A stretch of DNA of 64,000 nt, taken from assembly GCF_016775005.1 (NCBI RefSeq), contig NZ_JAEUXI010000004.1, positions 206,297 through 270,296 on the forward strand. The letters are read 5' to 3'. Below the pieces are notes generated by a model that was given only the letters and a program-made list of their open reading frames with translations, had not been told where the DNA came from and did not search any database. The position numbers and the translations under genes were made by a program. Below, one piece after another: positions 36,134-46,255 of the stretch (positions are counted from its first letter, which is position 1; the number at the start of each line of letters is the position of its first letter). Origin of the DNA: Streptococcus suis (GTDB lineage Bacteria > Bacillota > Bacilli > Lactobacillales > Streptococcaceae).

Positions 36134-37278
36134 TCTTGAAATAAAGCCTCGTATTGTTCCACAATTGTATCCCAAGTATATCGTTCTGCCATCAAGTTTT
36201 TGGCAGCAATGCCTTGGTCTTTTTGCGCACTAGATTCAGTCATATGGTCAATCAATTTTGTTAGCTCATATGGGGTTTTATCCCAGTAGTAAACCGTATC
36301 TAAGGCGACTTTTTTATTAAAATCAACACCTAATACCAAGTTTTCATCGGTATGACCAAGGGCCTCTAGCAAGCCTGGATTAGTTCCTCCGACCTCGTGA
36401 CCATGTATGTAGGCACGACATGCCTGGCGAAGGTACTTCAAGAGATCTTGCTGATAGATAGTACCAATAAACTTCACTCGTTTGTCTTTTGAGAATCCTG
36501 TCTTCTCATCTAGCTTTTCGAAATATGCAGATCCTTGGTAGTTGCAGACAATCACTAAATCCATCTGTGTCTGAGATTGTAAAAACTCCTTAAGAATCCA
36601 CTCATAGTTATTTTCAGGTACAAATCGACCGACCACTAAGAAATACTGACCTTCCTTCAAATCCCACTGTTCAAACAATTCTCGAACTTGAGATGAATCC
36701 GAGGTGAGTTGGGAGGGCGTTTGATCGGTACCATAGGCGATGAACTGGGTCTTGACACCTGGATAGGCCTGGTGCAAATAGTCTTCAATGCCCTGGTTAT
36801 CAGCAACAATCAAGTCAGCCATTTGTGCCATCATTTTCTCAGAAAATTTCAGGTAGGCCTGAACTGGTTTGGGCCATTTAGCACGTTTCCACTCCAATCC
36901 ATCAGGGTTTACAAGGAGTTTCCCGCCAACAGAGTGAATCATATGAGCAAAGGGAACGATGAAGCCACCTATGGTATTTCCCAAAATGTAGAAAACAGGA
37001 GAATCGATTGCCTGTTTTTTAACAATGGAAATTGCATAGCGGATAGCCTGCATATCATAAGCGATTACACGAGCTGGACCGAGTTTAGGTGGATTAATTG
37101 TAAAACAATCAACCCCTTTAAAATCAAAATGTGTCTGATGATCAGTGTCTGAGAGACAAGCCACATGGTATTGAATGGTCGAATCTTGTTGATGGGTCAC
37201 TAGCTGTTCAACGAAAGTCTCAAAACCACCGTATTTAGCCGGAAGTCCTCGACTTCCAATGATAAAAATATGTTTCAT
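36130..37278 (-). CDS. RgpA/GbcA-like rhamnosyltransferase (GT4, DUF1972 N-domain)
   Basis: 382 residues. The N-terminal FIIGSRGLPAKYGGFETFVE at 5-24 is the DUF1972 signature shared by RgpA and CpsT-type beta-1,4-rhamnosyltransferases, and FTINPPKLGPARVIAYDMQA near 75 matches RgpA closely. The C-domain has FLVVGRFVPENNYEW near 210 and GGTNPGLLEALGH near 300. It puts the first rhamnose on the lipid-linked primer. First gene of a transcription unit with its own promoter at 37310-37318. Confidence 0.87.
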   Translation of the reverse strand: MKHIFIIGSRGLPAKYGGFETFVEQLVTHQQDSTIQYHVACLSDTDHQTHFDFKGVDCFTINPPKLGPARVIAYDMQAIRYAISIVKKQAIDSPVFYILGNTIGGFIVPFAHMIHSVGGKLLVNPDGLEWKRAKWPKPVQAYLKFSEKMMAQMADLIVADNQGIEDYLHQAYPGVKTQFIAYGTDQTPSQLTSDSSQVRELFEQWDLKEGQYFLVVGRFVPENNYEWILKEFLQSQTQMDLVIVCNYQGSAYFEKLDEKTGFSKDKRVKFIGTIYQQDLLKYLRQACRAYIHGHEVGGTNPGLLEALGHTDENLVLGVDFNKKVALDTVYYWDKTPYELTKLIDHMTESSAQKDQGIAAKNLMAERYTWDTIVEQYEALFQE

Positions 37279-37309
37279 ACTACCTTCGCTTAAAAATTGT
37301 AATCAGATA

Positions 37310-37318
37310 ATTATACCA
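37310..37318 (-). promoter_or_regulatory. Extended -10 promoter for the rgpA-like operon
   Basis: TGG-TATAAT on the minus strand, about 32 nt upstream of the rgpA-like ATG and downstream of the rfbD terminator. Confidence 0.6.
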
Positions 37319-37338
37319 TATTTTCGACTGGATTTCAT

Positions 37339-37363
37339 GAAAAAAGCGAGTCCATGCTCGCTT
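37339..37363 (-). terminator. Terminator between rfbD and the rgpA-like gene
   Basis: On the minus strand AAGCGAG-CATGGA-CTCGCTT followed by TTTTTC. Separates the dTDP-rhamnose genes from the transferase operon. Confidence 0.82.
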
Positions 37364-37366
37364 GCC

Positions 37367-38218
37367 TTATTTTTTAGTTTGGTTATAAAAAGCTTCAAGA
37401 GCTTCTTGCCAAGTTGGGATGACAAAGCCTGTGGCTTTTGCCTTGTCCAAACTCATGGTTGAGTTGAAGGGACGTTTTGCCTTGGCTGGGAACTGGCTAG
37501 AATCCACTGGCAATACCTTGGTGTTGGTATCCTTGAGGATTTCCGTAGCAAAGTCAAACCAAGTTGTATCTTCTGCTGCATCGTTTGACAAATGGTAGTA
37601 ACCAAATGCTTGCTTGGTGTCCACCAAGTGTACCATGAATTCCGCAAGTGTGCGTGTCCAGGTTGGACGACCGTGTTGGTCGTTAACAACTGTCAAGGTA
37701 TCCCGAGTTTCCGCAAGGTTTTGCATGGTGAAAACAAAGTTTTTACCGTAGTTACCAAAGACCCAAGCCGTACGAACAGTGTAGAACTTGTCTGCAAACT
37801 TCTCAACTGCTTCCTCACCCAAGCGCTTGGTACGACCGTATTCAGATTGCGGATCTGGTTGGTCATCTACTTGCCATTCTTGACCGACTGGCAACTCACC
37901 ATTGAAGACATAGTCCGTTGAGATATAGACAAGGGTTGCACCGTATTTAGCAGCTGCCTTGGCAACATTTTCAGAGCCTGTTACGTTAATCTTGTAGTTG
38001 AGTTCTTTACCTTCATCTTCTGCCATATCAACAGCTGTGTAGGCTGCACAGTGGTAAACAACGCTTGGCTTGACTTCGGCAAAGAAGGCATCTACCTTGT
38101 CTGCATCCGTGATATCCATTTCTGCTACGTCAGCAGCAACGTACTCAACACCACGCTCATCCAAGAGATAACGCAATTCTGTACCCAACTGACCATTTGC
38201 ACCTGTAATTAAAATCAT
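37367..38218 (-). CDS. rfbD: dTDP-4-dehydrorhamnose reductase
   Basis: Last step to dTDP-L-rhamnose. 283 residues, short-chain reductase. MILITGANGQLGTELRYLL at the start, VVYHCAAYTAVDMAEDE near 54, ISTDYVFNG near 98 and the YxxxK pair in YGRTKRLGE near 126. Ends at a strong terminator. AAGGAG precedes the ATG, right after a stable hairpin (38240-38263). Confidence 0.94.
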   Translation of the reverse strand: MILITGANGQLGTELRYLLDERGVEYVAADVAEMDITDADKVDAFFAEVKPSVVYHCAAYTAVDMAEDEGKELNYKINVTGSENVAKAAAKYGATLVYISTDYVFNGELPVGQEWQVDDQPDPQSEYGRTKRLGEEAVEKFADKFYTVRTAWVFGNYGKNFVFTMQNLAETRDTLTVVNDQHGRPTWTRTLAEFMVHLVDTKQAFGYYHLSNDAAEDTTWFDFATEILKDTNTKVLPVDSSQFPAKAKRPFNSTMSLDKAKATGFVIPTWQEALEAFYNQTKK

Positions 38219-38239
38219 ATTTGCTCCTTATTTCAAGAA

Positions 38240-38263
38240 AGGCTTGGGCAAGAGCCCCAGCCT
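38240..38263 (-). promoter_or_regulatory. Stable hairpin between rfbB and rfbD
   Basis: AGGCT-(mismatch)-GGGC-loop-GCCC-(mismatch)-AGCCT, 9 bp, GC-rich, placed 10-15 nt before the rfbD ribosome binding site. There is no T run (CTTTCTTG follows on the minus strand), so it is more likely a processing or mRNA-stability element than a terminator. Confidence 0.4.
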
Positions 38264-38272
38264 GTGATTGTC

Positions 38273-39482
<1,210 letters not shown>

Positions 39483-39498
39483 GAACTGCTCGCTTTTT

Positions 39499-39984
39499 TT
39501 ACTTCAATAACTCTTCCAAGTAAGCAATCTTGGCAAAGTCTTTTTGATTATTGTTTTCTGCTCGGTAGGAATCTTTTGAAGAGGATTGGTAGATTTTTAG
39601 GTATTGTTCAAGCGTCGGTAGGTAATAGCGAACACCAGCTGTTTCTAGTTCTTCCAAATCTTCTAGCTCTACACCAGCAAATTCAGGCAGCGAATGCAGC
39701 CCTCCGAATTCAACAGATAGGCCGTCTTTATGAAATTCATGTTCATGACGGTCAACCAGAACATATCCTAGTTGGTTCATCATGGCAATCACCTCATCTG
39801 CACGGTAAATCCGTTCGTCGTCTGGGGCTTCCCAGCCACGTGGATCACTTGGAACATGAATATCTAAATCTCCTGCCTGCCAGTCCCTACCTGTTCGCCT
39901 TTCCAAACCAACTGAGCCCATTAACAAGGGAGTGATTCCTAACTTGTTTAACTGCTCTGCTATTTCCAAAAAGGCTTGAAACAT
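39499..39984 (-). CDS. Nucleotidyltransferase-fold protein of unknown role
   Basis: 161 residues. LLMGSVGLERRTGRDW near 20 then GDLDIHV near 38 fits the GSx(n)DxD signature of the minimal nucleotidyltransferase fold, and LSVEFGGLH near 98 could give the third acidic residue. TATG overlap with rfbC (stop TAA and ATG share a base), so it is co-translated with the rhamnose genes. Similar genes lie between rfbC and rfbB in some other streptococci and have been given unrelated names. Function unknown; a sugar or nucleotide modifying role would be guesswork. Confidence 0.6.
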   Translation of the reverse strand: MFQAFLEIAEQLNKLGITPLLMGSVGLERRTGRDWQAGDLDIHVPSDPRGWEAPDDERIYRADEVIAMMNQLGYVLVDRHEHEFHKDGLSVEFGGLHSLPEFAGVELEDLEELETAGVRYYLPTLEQYLKIYQSSSKDSYRAENNNQKDFAKIAYLEELLK

Positions 39985-40577
39985 TAGAGGTCCTCTTTTC
40001 TCAAAGGCTTAACGTCCTTGAGGAGTGGGTGATTCTCATCTGCTTCTGAAACTTCTGCTTCTTCTAGGTTTTCCCACTGGATGTCGAGGCTAGGGTCAGC
40101 GTAGTTGACGAAGGCATACTTAGGCTTGAGTTCCAAAGCCCAGTAGTCGTTGACCAAGTAGCTGTAAGCCACGAAATCTGACAAAACTTGGAAACCGTTG
40201 GCAACGCCACGTGGGACAAAGATACCTTTTGAAGCATCGATAACTGTTTGATAGGTATTACCGAAGGTTTCGCCTTCACGAAGATCCACCCAAGTTCCCA
40301 AAACCTTACCGCCATCTGCCACTGAAATGTATTTATCCCAAGGCTCTGCGTGAAGACCACGAAGAACGTTTTTGCGAGAGAAGGAAACATTATTCTGCAA
40401 TTTTCCTTCTGCAAAGAAGCTCTCAGGGAAGCCTAGAGGCAACATTTTTTCCTTTTGGAAGTTCTCCTTGAACCAGCCACGGTTGTCGCCATGAACAGGA
40501 ATGTCGAATTCTAACATTCCAGGAATGGCTTCAACAGGACGAGCAGCTAGTGTTTTACCGAAAAAGTTTTCTGTCAT
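39984..40577 (-). CDS. rfbC: dTDP-4-dehydrorhamnose 3,5-epimerase
   Basis: 197 residues of the long RmlC-like type. HGDNRGWFKENFQ near 30, NNVSFSRKNVLRGLHAEPWD near 62 (active-site His in GLHAEPW) and GIFVPRGVANGFQVLSD near 118. Converts dTDP-4-keto-6-deoxyglucose to the L-lyxo form. Start shares one base with the rfbA stop, and its stop shares one base with the next ATG. Confidence 0.94.
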   Translation of the reverse strand: MTENFFGKTLAARPVEAIPGMLEFDIPVHGDNRGWFKENFQKEKMLPLGFPESFFAEGKLQNNVSFSRKNVLRGLHAEPWDKYISVADGGKVLGTWVDLREGETFGNTYQTVIDASKGIFVPRGVANGFQVLSDFVAYSYLVNDYWALELKPKYAFVNYADPSLDIQWENLEEAEVSEADENHPLLKDVKPLRKEDL

Positions 40578-41446
40578 TAGGCTTCTCCAATCAAACGGAG
40601 CAAGTATTGTCCGTATTCATTTTTCTTAAGTGGCTGTGCCAATTCATGTACTTGTTCTTTTGTAATGTAACCCATGCGGTAGGCAATTTCTTCCAAGTTA
40701 GCCACTTGAACGTTTTGCAAACGTTGAACCGTTTCGATGTACTGTGCAGCTTCCAAGAGGCTTTCATGCGTACCTGTATCCAACCAAGCAAATCCACGGC
40801 CCATGAGTTCCACAGACAAGTCCCCACGGTCTAAGTAAGCCTTGTTGACATCTGTGATTTCCAACTCGCCACGAGGTGACGGTTTGATATTTTTGGCAAT
40901 CTCAACAACATCATTGTCATAGAAGTAGAGACCAGTAACAGCAAAGTTTGATTTTGGCTCTTCAGGTTTTTCTTCGATAGAGATGGCATTCATATCTGCG
41001 TCAAACTCGACAACACCAAAGCGTTCTGGGTCTTTTACTTGGTAACCAAAGACAGTCGCGCCCTTTTCTTTGCTTGCTGCACGTTGCAACATCTTGGTCA
41101 AACCATTTCCGTGGTAAATATTATCACCTAAAATAAGAGCAACACTATCCGTACCGATAAACTCTTCGCCGATGATGAAGGCTTGCGCCAAACCATCTGG
41201 ACTTGGTTGTTCTGCATATGAAAGTGAAATTCCAAGTTCAGAACCATCTCCCAACATATCCTTAAAACGTGGAAGATCTTGCGGAGTTGAAATAATCAAA
41301 ATATCTTTGATTCCAGCCAACATCAATGTTGACAATGGATAATAGATCATTGGTTTATCGTAAATTGGCATCAACTGTTTTGAAGCTGCACGCGTTAAAG
41401 GATACAAGCGTGTACCTGACCCACCAGCTAGAATAATACCTTTCAT
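40577..41446 (-). CDS. rfbA: Glucose-1-phosphate thymidylyltransferase
   Basis: First step to dTDP-rhamnose. 289 residues. [11 protein letters not shown] at 8-18, [18 protein letters not shown] near 22, LGDNIYHG near 108, [13 protein letters not shown] near 218. First gene of the rfb unit, downstream of a good promoter (41480-41509). Confidence 0.95.
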   Translation of the reverse strand: MKGIILAGGSGTRLYPLTRAASKQLMPIYDKPMIYYPLSTLMLAGIKDILIISTPQDLPRFKDMLGDGSELGISLSYAEQPSPDGLAQAFIIGEEFIGTDSVALILGDNIYHGNGLTKMLQRAASKEKGATVFGYQVKDPERFGVVEFDADMNAISIEEKPEEPKSNFAVTGLYFYDNDVVEIAKNIKPSPRGELEITDVNKAYLDRGDLSVELMGRGFAWLDTGTHESLLEAAQYIETVQRLQNVQVANLEEIAYRMGYITKEQVHELAQPLKKNEYGQYLLRLIGEA

Positions 41447-41479
41447 ATAAGAGTACCTTCCCTAAATTAATATCAGTTC

Positions 41480-41509
41480 ATTATACCATATTTTTTCTGA
41501 AAATGTCAT
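41480..41509 (-). promoter_or_regulatory. Promoter of the rfbACBD unit
   Basis: ATGACA (plus-strand 41504-41509), 18-nt spacer, TATAAT (41480-41485) with TGG before it. Confidence 0.75.
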
Positions 41510-41513
41510 ATGG

Positions 41514-41538
41514 AAAAAGCCTGCATACCTACAAGCTT
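41514..41538 (-). terminator. Terminator of the ZIP transporter gene
   Basis: On the minus strand AAGC-(mismatch)-TG ... CA-(mismatch)-GCTT followed by TTTTTCC, just after the stop of the 41546-42370 gene. Confidence 0.6.
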
Positions 41539-41545
41539 CTCCTTT

Positions 41546-42370
41546 TTACCCTAAAGCGACATCTAAAATCATCATAATGACAAAACCTGCCATCAAGCCA
41601 AGTGTAGCAATATCCGTATTGCCATTTGTTTGTGATTCAGGTATCAACTCTTCTACTACAACAAAAATCATTGCCCCAGCAGCAAAGGAAAGCGCATAGG
41701 GTAAGATAGGAGTCATCATAGTCACTGCAAGCGCACCAATCACAGCAGCAATTGGCTCAACAATCGCTGACATGGATCCCCAGAAAAAGGCTTCCTTTCG
41801 CGACTTTCCATCAGTACGAATTGGGATCGAAAGCGCCGCCCCCTCTGGAATATTTTGCAATCCAATCCCTAAAGCCAGACCTACGGCACCAATAAAAGCT
41901 GCAACCGTATAATTACTTGCTAATGCACCAAAGGTCACCCCAACAGCCAATCCTTCTGGAATGTTGTGAATAGTAATTGCTAAAAATAGTAAAGCTGTCT
42001 TAGACAGATTCTTCCTGTCCTTCTCACCGCCACCTTCTGCCTTTTCTCTTTCATTGCCCAAATGCAAGTGTGGAATGAGGGCATCAACCAGGCGCAAAAA
42101 GAAACCTCCCGCCAAAAAGCCAACCGCAGCTGGAACCCAAGACCATTTTCCATAGCTTATTTCGGCATATTCGATGGACGGAGCAAGCAAGGACCAAAAT
42201 GAAGCTGCAATCATGACCCCTGCAGCAAAGCCAAGCATGGTATCTAATAATCGCCGGCTAACTGTACGAAAGAAAAACACTATCGCTGAACCGACAATCG
42301 TACAAAACCATGTAAACAAACCACCTATTAGCGCCTGTATAACTACAGACTGTTCTGTAAACCACGTCAT
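41546..42370 (-). CDS. ZIP family metal transporter
   Basis: 274 residues, about eight membrane helices. The two metal-path motifs are intact: HNIPEGLAVGV near 138 (helix 4) and NIPEGAALSIPI near 172 (helix 5). A His-containing cytoplasmic loop (IPHLHLGNEREKAEGGGEKD) lies at about 94-114. ZIP proteins import Zn, Fe or Mn to the cytosol; the exact metal is not clear. A dyad overlapping the -10 of its promoter (42410-42429) suggests metal-dependent repression. Confidence 0.88.
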   Translation of the reverse strand: MTWFTEQSVVIQALIGGLFTWFCTIVGSAIVFFFRTVSRRLLDTMLGFAAGVMIAASFWSLLAPSIEYAEISYGKWSWVPAAVGFLAGGFFLRLVDALIPHLHLGNEREKAEGGGEKDRKNLSKTALLFLAITIHNIPEGLAVGVTFGALASNYTVAAFIGAVGLALGIGLQNIPEGAALSIPIRTDGKSRKEAFFWGSMSAIVEPIAAVIGALAVTMMTPILPYALSFAAGAMIFVVVEELIPESQTNGNTDIATLGLMAGFVIMMILDVALG

Positions 42371-42409
42371 GTCATCATCCTATCCTATTTTTAATCAAAC
42401 ATATTCCTT

Positions 42410-42443
42410 TTGTTAGGATACCCTAACAATCTTAAAAAATCAA
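42410..42443 (-). promoter_or_regulatory. ZIP gene promoter with overlapping operator-like dyad
   Basis: TTGATT (plus-strand 42438-42443), 17-nt spacer, TATCCT (42415-42420). The -10 lies inside a perfect dyad TTGTTAGG-ATAC-CCTAACAA (42410-42429). Half sites TTAGG/CCTAA are like those bound by DtxR/MntR-type metal regulators. Confidence 0.6.
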
Positions 42444-42454
42444 GAGAATCTAAG

Positions 42455-42479
42455 AAAAAGCCACAATTTTGTGACTTTT
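42455..42479 (-). terminator. Terminator of the metA-dnaD-trmK-nif3 operon
   Basis: On the minus strand AAAAGTCAC-AAAATT-GTGGCTTTTT with one mismatch, overlapping the nif3 stop. Confidence 0.65.
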
Positions 42480-43272
42480 ATAGGTGTCTAAATGGATTGG
42501 TCGAAACAGTTGAAGGAAGAATGTCCACATCCCAGCCCTCTTCTGCTTTCCAAGTTTCCAGTAAGTCTGCAATTTTCTTGATAAACAAGGCTTCGATATG
42601 ATGGCCTGGATCAATCGCTAGCAAGCCTTGTGTCAGCATATCCTGACCCGTATGATAGTAAATATCGCCCGTGATGTAAACATCTGCCCCCTTGGCAAGA
42701 GCATCATGGTAGTAGGAACCGCCACTTCCGCCACAAATCGCCACACGACTGACATACTGCTGAGCTTGATGCCCATAGGTCACCAGACGAACAGCATCTA
42801 GACCAAAGACCTCCTTGACTTTCAAGGCTAATTCCTCCAAGGTCTGCTCTGCTATTGTCCCCACACGACCAAGTCCCTGCCCTTCGGCAGTTTCAATCAA
42901 GTAGGTAGTATCCTGAATCCCCAAAAGGTCGCAGAACCAGTCGTTGAGTCCACCCTCAACCACATCAATATCTGTATGACTGACATAGACTGCAATATCG
43001 TGCTTAATCAAATCAAGATACATTTTAGTTTGTGGATTATCTGCCACCAAATCCTTGATTGGACGGAAAATCGGAGCATGCTTGACAATAATCAGGTCCA
43101 CCTGCTTGTCAATGGCCTCTGCCACCGTCGTTTCTCGAATGTCCAGAGCCACCATGACCTGACGGATATCCTTCTTAAGCGTGCCGATTTGCAGACCCTT
43201 GACATCGCCCTCCATAGCTAAAGCTGGCGGACAAAAAGCCTGATACCGCTCGATTACTTTACTTGCTAACAT
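42478..43272 (-). CDS. Nif3-like dinuclear metal center protein
   Basis: 264 residues from ATG 43272, chosen for the AGGAGG six nt upstream; a longer frame would overlap trmK needlessly. Metal ligands of the family are seen in IVKHAPIF near 66, [12 protein letters not shown] near 97 and [10 protein letters not shown] near 222. The GTP cyclohydrolase-like label often given to this family is not supported by biochemistry; in several bacteria Nif3 genes follow trmK as here (14-bp overlap). Precise role unknown. Confidence 0.88.
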   Translation of the reverse strand: MLASKVIERYQAFCPPALAMEGDVKGLQIGTLKKDIRQVMVALDIRETTVAEAIDKQVDLIIVKHAPIFRPIKDLVADNPQTKMYLDLIKHDIAVYVSHTDIDVVEGGLNDWFCDLLGIQDTTYLIETAEGQGLGRVGTIAEQTLEELALKVKEVFGLDAVRLVTYGHQAQQYVSRVAICGGSGGSYYHDALAKGADVYITGDIYYHTGQDMLTQGLLAIDPGHHIEALFIKKIADLLETWKAEEGWDVDILPSTVSTNPFRHL

Positions 43273-43945
43273 GAAGAACCTCCTGAATTTGTTGTATTTT
43301 TTGAGAAATGACAGAGCGGTCAGCCTGGCGTTCAAGGGGCACTTGTTCCAAGGCATAGGTCAACTTGTCCAACTCCTTGAGCCACTTCTTCTGGAAGGTT
43401 GCAGACTGCTCTTCCAGCAAATAAGGACCAAACCGCAACTGGTCTGCTGTCAAGTCTGTACTCCCTTTCTCCGCCACTAAGATTTCATAAATCTTGTCAT
43501 TTTCTTCCAAGATTTCCTCGGCAATCAACTGAAAATCATGCTCAACCAACCAATGACGGACATCATCTTCTCGGTTATTGGGCTGTAAAACCAATCGCTC
43601 AACCGAACCAAGTTTGTCTTTCCCAGCTTCCAAGATTTCGGCAATTAAACGACCACCCATTCCTGCAATGGTAATGGTGCTTACTTGGTCATCTAGCTCA
43701 ACTGCCGCCAGACCATTGCCCAGGCGAACAGCAATCTTATCTGACTGACCAGCCTGCTCCACATTTTGTAGGGCTGACTGGTAAGGTCCTTGGACCACCT
43801 CACCTGCGACCGCAAAATCAATCCTGCCCTGTTCCACCAAAAAAAGAGGGAGATAAGCGTGGTCACTCCCTACATCTGCTAATCGAGCCCCTTGAGGCAC
43901 ATAGGAGGCTACTGCCTCTAATCGTCTTGATAATTTTGTTTCCAT
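43259..43945 (-). CDS. trmK: tRNA (adenine22-N1)-methyltransferase
   Basis: 228 residues. N-terminal Rossmann-like methyltransferase domain: [20 protein letters not shown] near 19 (SAM loop), [16 protein letters not shown] near 91, [16 protein letters not shown] near 118 (NPPY-like position is QPNN, typical for TrmK), then a helical C-terminal coiled region. Modifies A22 of some tRNAs. 1-nt gap from dnaD. Confidence 0.9.
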   Translation of the reverse strand: METKLSRRLEAVASYVPQGARLADVGSDHAYLPLFLVEQGRIDFAVAGEVVQGPYQSALQNVEQAGQSDKIAVRLGNGLAAVELDDQVSTITIAGMGGRLIAEILEAGKDKLGSVERLVLQPNNREDDVRHWLVEHDFQLIAEEILEENDKIYEILVAEKGSTDLTADQLRFGPYLLEEQSATFQKKWLKELDKLTYALEQVPLERQADRSVISQKIQQIQEVLHVSK

Positions 43946-43946
43946 A

Positions 43947-44633
43947 TTAATCTTTCCAAAGATTCATTGCATCATAGAATTCAGCTGATGCTGTTACTTG
44001 TTTGGGATTGACTTGTTCCCGCTCTGCATTTTTCGCTTCTACTTGGGCGACCGTTGTGATTCCTTCCCGACGCCAGTTGCGCAAAATAGCTTGAATATAA
44101 CGCCAGTTTGTCTTACCACTAAAAACCGCTTCACGAAGTGCTGCTCGAATCAGGTCAGCAGCTGTACCTTCCTCCAAGGACTGTTGCAAATCTTCTAACT
44201 CAAACGGAGACAGCATTCTGCCCAATTCTCGCTCGAAATCAGAAACCAGCTGCAACAAATCATTCTCAAGCAAAGGTGGAGCTGTCTCCTCAAGTGGCAG
44301 ACATGCTTGCGGCTGATGCAAATCTTCCAAGCGATCAAAGAGTGGAAAGGCATTGAACAAGATATCTACTTCTCCAGCAACGCTAATTTCTTTTAATTCC
44401 AAGAGGCCTTTTTCTACAAGACCTTCAATCAAGTCATTAATGATCATCAGGTCTTGCCCAGTTGCCTGAGCGATTTCGCTAGGTGCAATGGCCTCTAGCG
44501 AACTGGTATTTTGAAAATAGAAAAATTGCCAAACGAGGAATTCTTGAGCAGAATCAAAAATTTCCTGAAAACGAAAGAGGAGGTCAGCTGGCAAAACCAG
44601 GTGACCTTCTTTGAAATGACGAAAAGTGGACAT
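43947..44633 (-). CDS. dnaD: DnaD-like primosome protein
   Basis: 228 residues from ATG 44633. The start was chosen because homologues begin with a STFxxFKxGxLVLP pattern exactly here. N-terminal winged helix (about 1-100) followed by the DnaD/DnaB C-terminal domain, with LGRMLSPFELEDLQQSLE near 135 and YIQAILRNWRREGI near 185, the YIxxILxxW signature that binds DNA. Helps load the replicative helicase. Lies 8 nt after metA. Confidence 0.88.
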   Translation of the reverse strand: MSTFRHFKEGHLVLPADLLFRFQEIFDSAQEFLVWQFFYFQNTSSLEAIAPSEIAQATGQDLMIINDLIEGLVEKGLLELKEISVAGEVDILFNAFPLFDRLEDLHQPQACLPLEETAPPLLENDLLQLVSDFERELGRMLSPFELEDLQQSLEEGTAADLIRAALREAVFSGKTNWRYIQAILRNWRREGITTVAQVEAKNAEREQVNPKQVTASAEFYDAMNLWKD

Positions 44634-44640
44634 TTTCCTC

Positions 44641-45573
44641 TTAATCCCTTTCTGTGCTATCGAATTGACTCCAATCAAACGGAGTTTCTTGGTAAACAGC
44701 ATAATTTATCCAGTTGGTGAAAAATTGCGCCGCTGCCAAATTCCATGTTAAACAAGGCAGACGATTCAAATCATCTTCTGGAAAATACTGATGAGGTAGA
44801 TTTGGAGATTTCCCTGCGGCACAATCACGCTGATACTCTCTTTGCAAGGTGTCTCGGTCATATTCTAAATGCCCAAAACTATAAACCTCGCGCAAATCAT
44901 GACTGGCTAGAATGGACAGTCCCACTTCTGGACCTGCAGACAAGATTTTCAAATGCGCCAGCGATTGAATATCTTCCTTTCGAACTTCCGTATAACGTGA
45001 ATGCGGCGCCTTAAACTGGTCATCAAACCCTCTCATCAATGGACAATGCGTCGCCAAGACTTGCTGAGAATAAACTCCAGAGAGTTTCTCCTTCAAGGCA
45101 TGTTTTGCAACGCCATAACGAGCATAGAGACCAGCTTGCGCTCCCCAACATATATGAAGTGTTGAATAAACGTGGCTCTTTGCCCAATTAAAGACCTCTA
45201 GTAATTCAGGCCAATAATCCACCTCCTCAAAAGGTAGATTCTCAACAGGGGCGCCAGTCACAATCAAACCATCAAAGTACTCCTCACGAACTTCAGAAAA
45301 ATCTTTGTAAAATTGATCCAGATGGTCGCTATGGGTATTTTTGGATTCATGACTAGCCATATAGAGGAACTCAACTTCCAACTGCAGGGGGGTATTGGCT
45401 AAAAGACGGAGTAACTGAGTCTCCGTCACAATCTTATTAGGCATCAAATTCAGAATGAGAATTTTGATTGGCCGAATATCCTGACTGCCTGCGCGGAGAT
45501 GATCCATTACGAAAATATTTTCTGTCCGTAAGATATCTACCGCTGGCAAATTTTTCTCTAACTTAATGGGCAT
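44641..45573 (-). CDS. metA: Homoserine O-acyltransferase (MetA/HTS family)
   Basis: 310 residues from ATG 45573 (GGAGG five nt upstream). First step of methionine synthesis, adding an acetyl or succinyl group to homoserine. [19 protein letters not shown] near 41, [18 protein letters not shown] near 104, catalytic Cys in HICWGAQAG near 139, His in [13 protein letters not shown] near 232. In Firmicutes most MetA use acetyl-CoA; the residue deciding this cannot be settled by eye. Heads an operon with dnaD, trmK and nif3. Confidence 0.92.
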   Translation of the reverse strand: MPIKLEKNLPAVDILRTENIFVMDHLRAGSQDIRPIKILILNLMPNKIVTETQLLRLLANTPLQLEVEFLYMASHESKNTHSDHLDQFYKDFSEVREEYFDGLIVTGAPVENLPFEEVDYWPELLEVFNWAKSHVYSTLHICWGAQAGLYARYGVAKHALKEKLSGVYSQQVLATHCPLMRGFDDQFKAPHSRYTEVRKEDIQSLAHLKILSAGPEVGLSILASHDLREVYSFGHLEYDRDTLQREYQRDCAAGKSPNLPHQYFPEDDLNRLPCLTWNLAAAQFFTNWINYAVYQETPFDWSQFDSTERD

Positions 45574-45597
45574 AGCAACCTCCATCTCTTTTTATCT

Positions 45598-45626
45598 ATT
45601 ATAAAAGAGGAAGCTATACTTTTCAA
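45598..45626 (-). promoter_or_regulatory. Promoter of the metA operon
   Basis: TTGAAA (plus-strand 45621-45626), 17-nt spacer, TATAAT (45598-45603). No MetR-type box or riboswitch is visible in the short leader. Confidence 0.75.
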
Positions 45627-45665
45627 TTAGAATAAAAATAGGAATTGTTATAGTTTCAAGCTATA

Positions 45666-46178
45666 TTAGTAGTGCATCAAAACCTTGTAATCGTAGTCTC
45701 CGATTGCTTCACGGCCTTTTAAGTCGTCCAATTCAATCAAGAAAGCACAACCAGCAACAACGCCACCCAATTTTTCAATCATTTCGATTGTGGCTTTAAC
45801 AGTTCCACCAGTAGCCAACAAATCATCCACAATCAAGACACGTTGACCTGGTTTGATGGCATCAGAGTGCATGGTCAAGGTATCAACACCATATTCTTTT
45901 TCGTAGTCTGCTGAAATCACTTCGCGAGGCAATTTTCCTGGTTTACGAACAGGGGCAAAGCCGATTCCCAATTCGAATGCCACTGGACATCCAACGATGA
46001 ATCCACGCGCTTCAGGACCAACGATCATATCGATTTTCTTGTCCGTTGCATATTGGACAATTTCACGAATAGCATAACTATACGCATTGCCATCAGCCAT
46101 TAAGGGGCTGATATCTCGGAAGGTAATTCCTTCTTTGGGATAGTTTTCAATGGAGGCAATGTAATTTTCAAGTTTCAT
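45666..46178 (-). CDS. apt: Adenine phosphoribosyltransferase
   Basis: Salvages adenine with PRPP to AMP. 170 residues. Starts [20 protein letters not shown], has [18 protein letters not shown] loop as [14 protein letters not shown] near 73 and the PRPP motif [18 protein letters not shown] near 113. Own extended -10 promoter. Confidence 0.95.
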   Translation of the reverse strand: MKLENYIASIENYPKEGITFRDISPLMADGNAYSYAIREIVQYATDKKIDMIVGPEARGFIVGCPVAFELGIGFAPVRKPGKLPREVISADYEKEYGVDTLTMHSDAIKPGQRVLIVDDLLATGGTVKATIEMIEKLGGVVAGCAFLIELDDLKGREAIGDYDYKVLMHY

Positions 46179-46211
46179 TTTATTCTCTCTTTATTTTTTA
46201 TTCTACTCTTC

Positions 46212-46220
46212 ATTATAGCA
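46212..46220 (-). promoter_or_regulatory. Extended -10 promoter of apt
   Basis: TGC-TATAAT on the minus strand, about 35 nt before the apt ATG. Confidence 0.6.
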
Positions 46221-46255
46221 TGAAATTCCTATTTTGGGGACAAAAATCCCACTTA

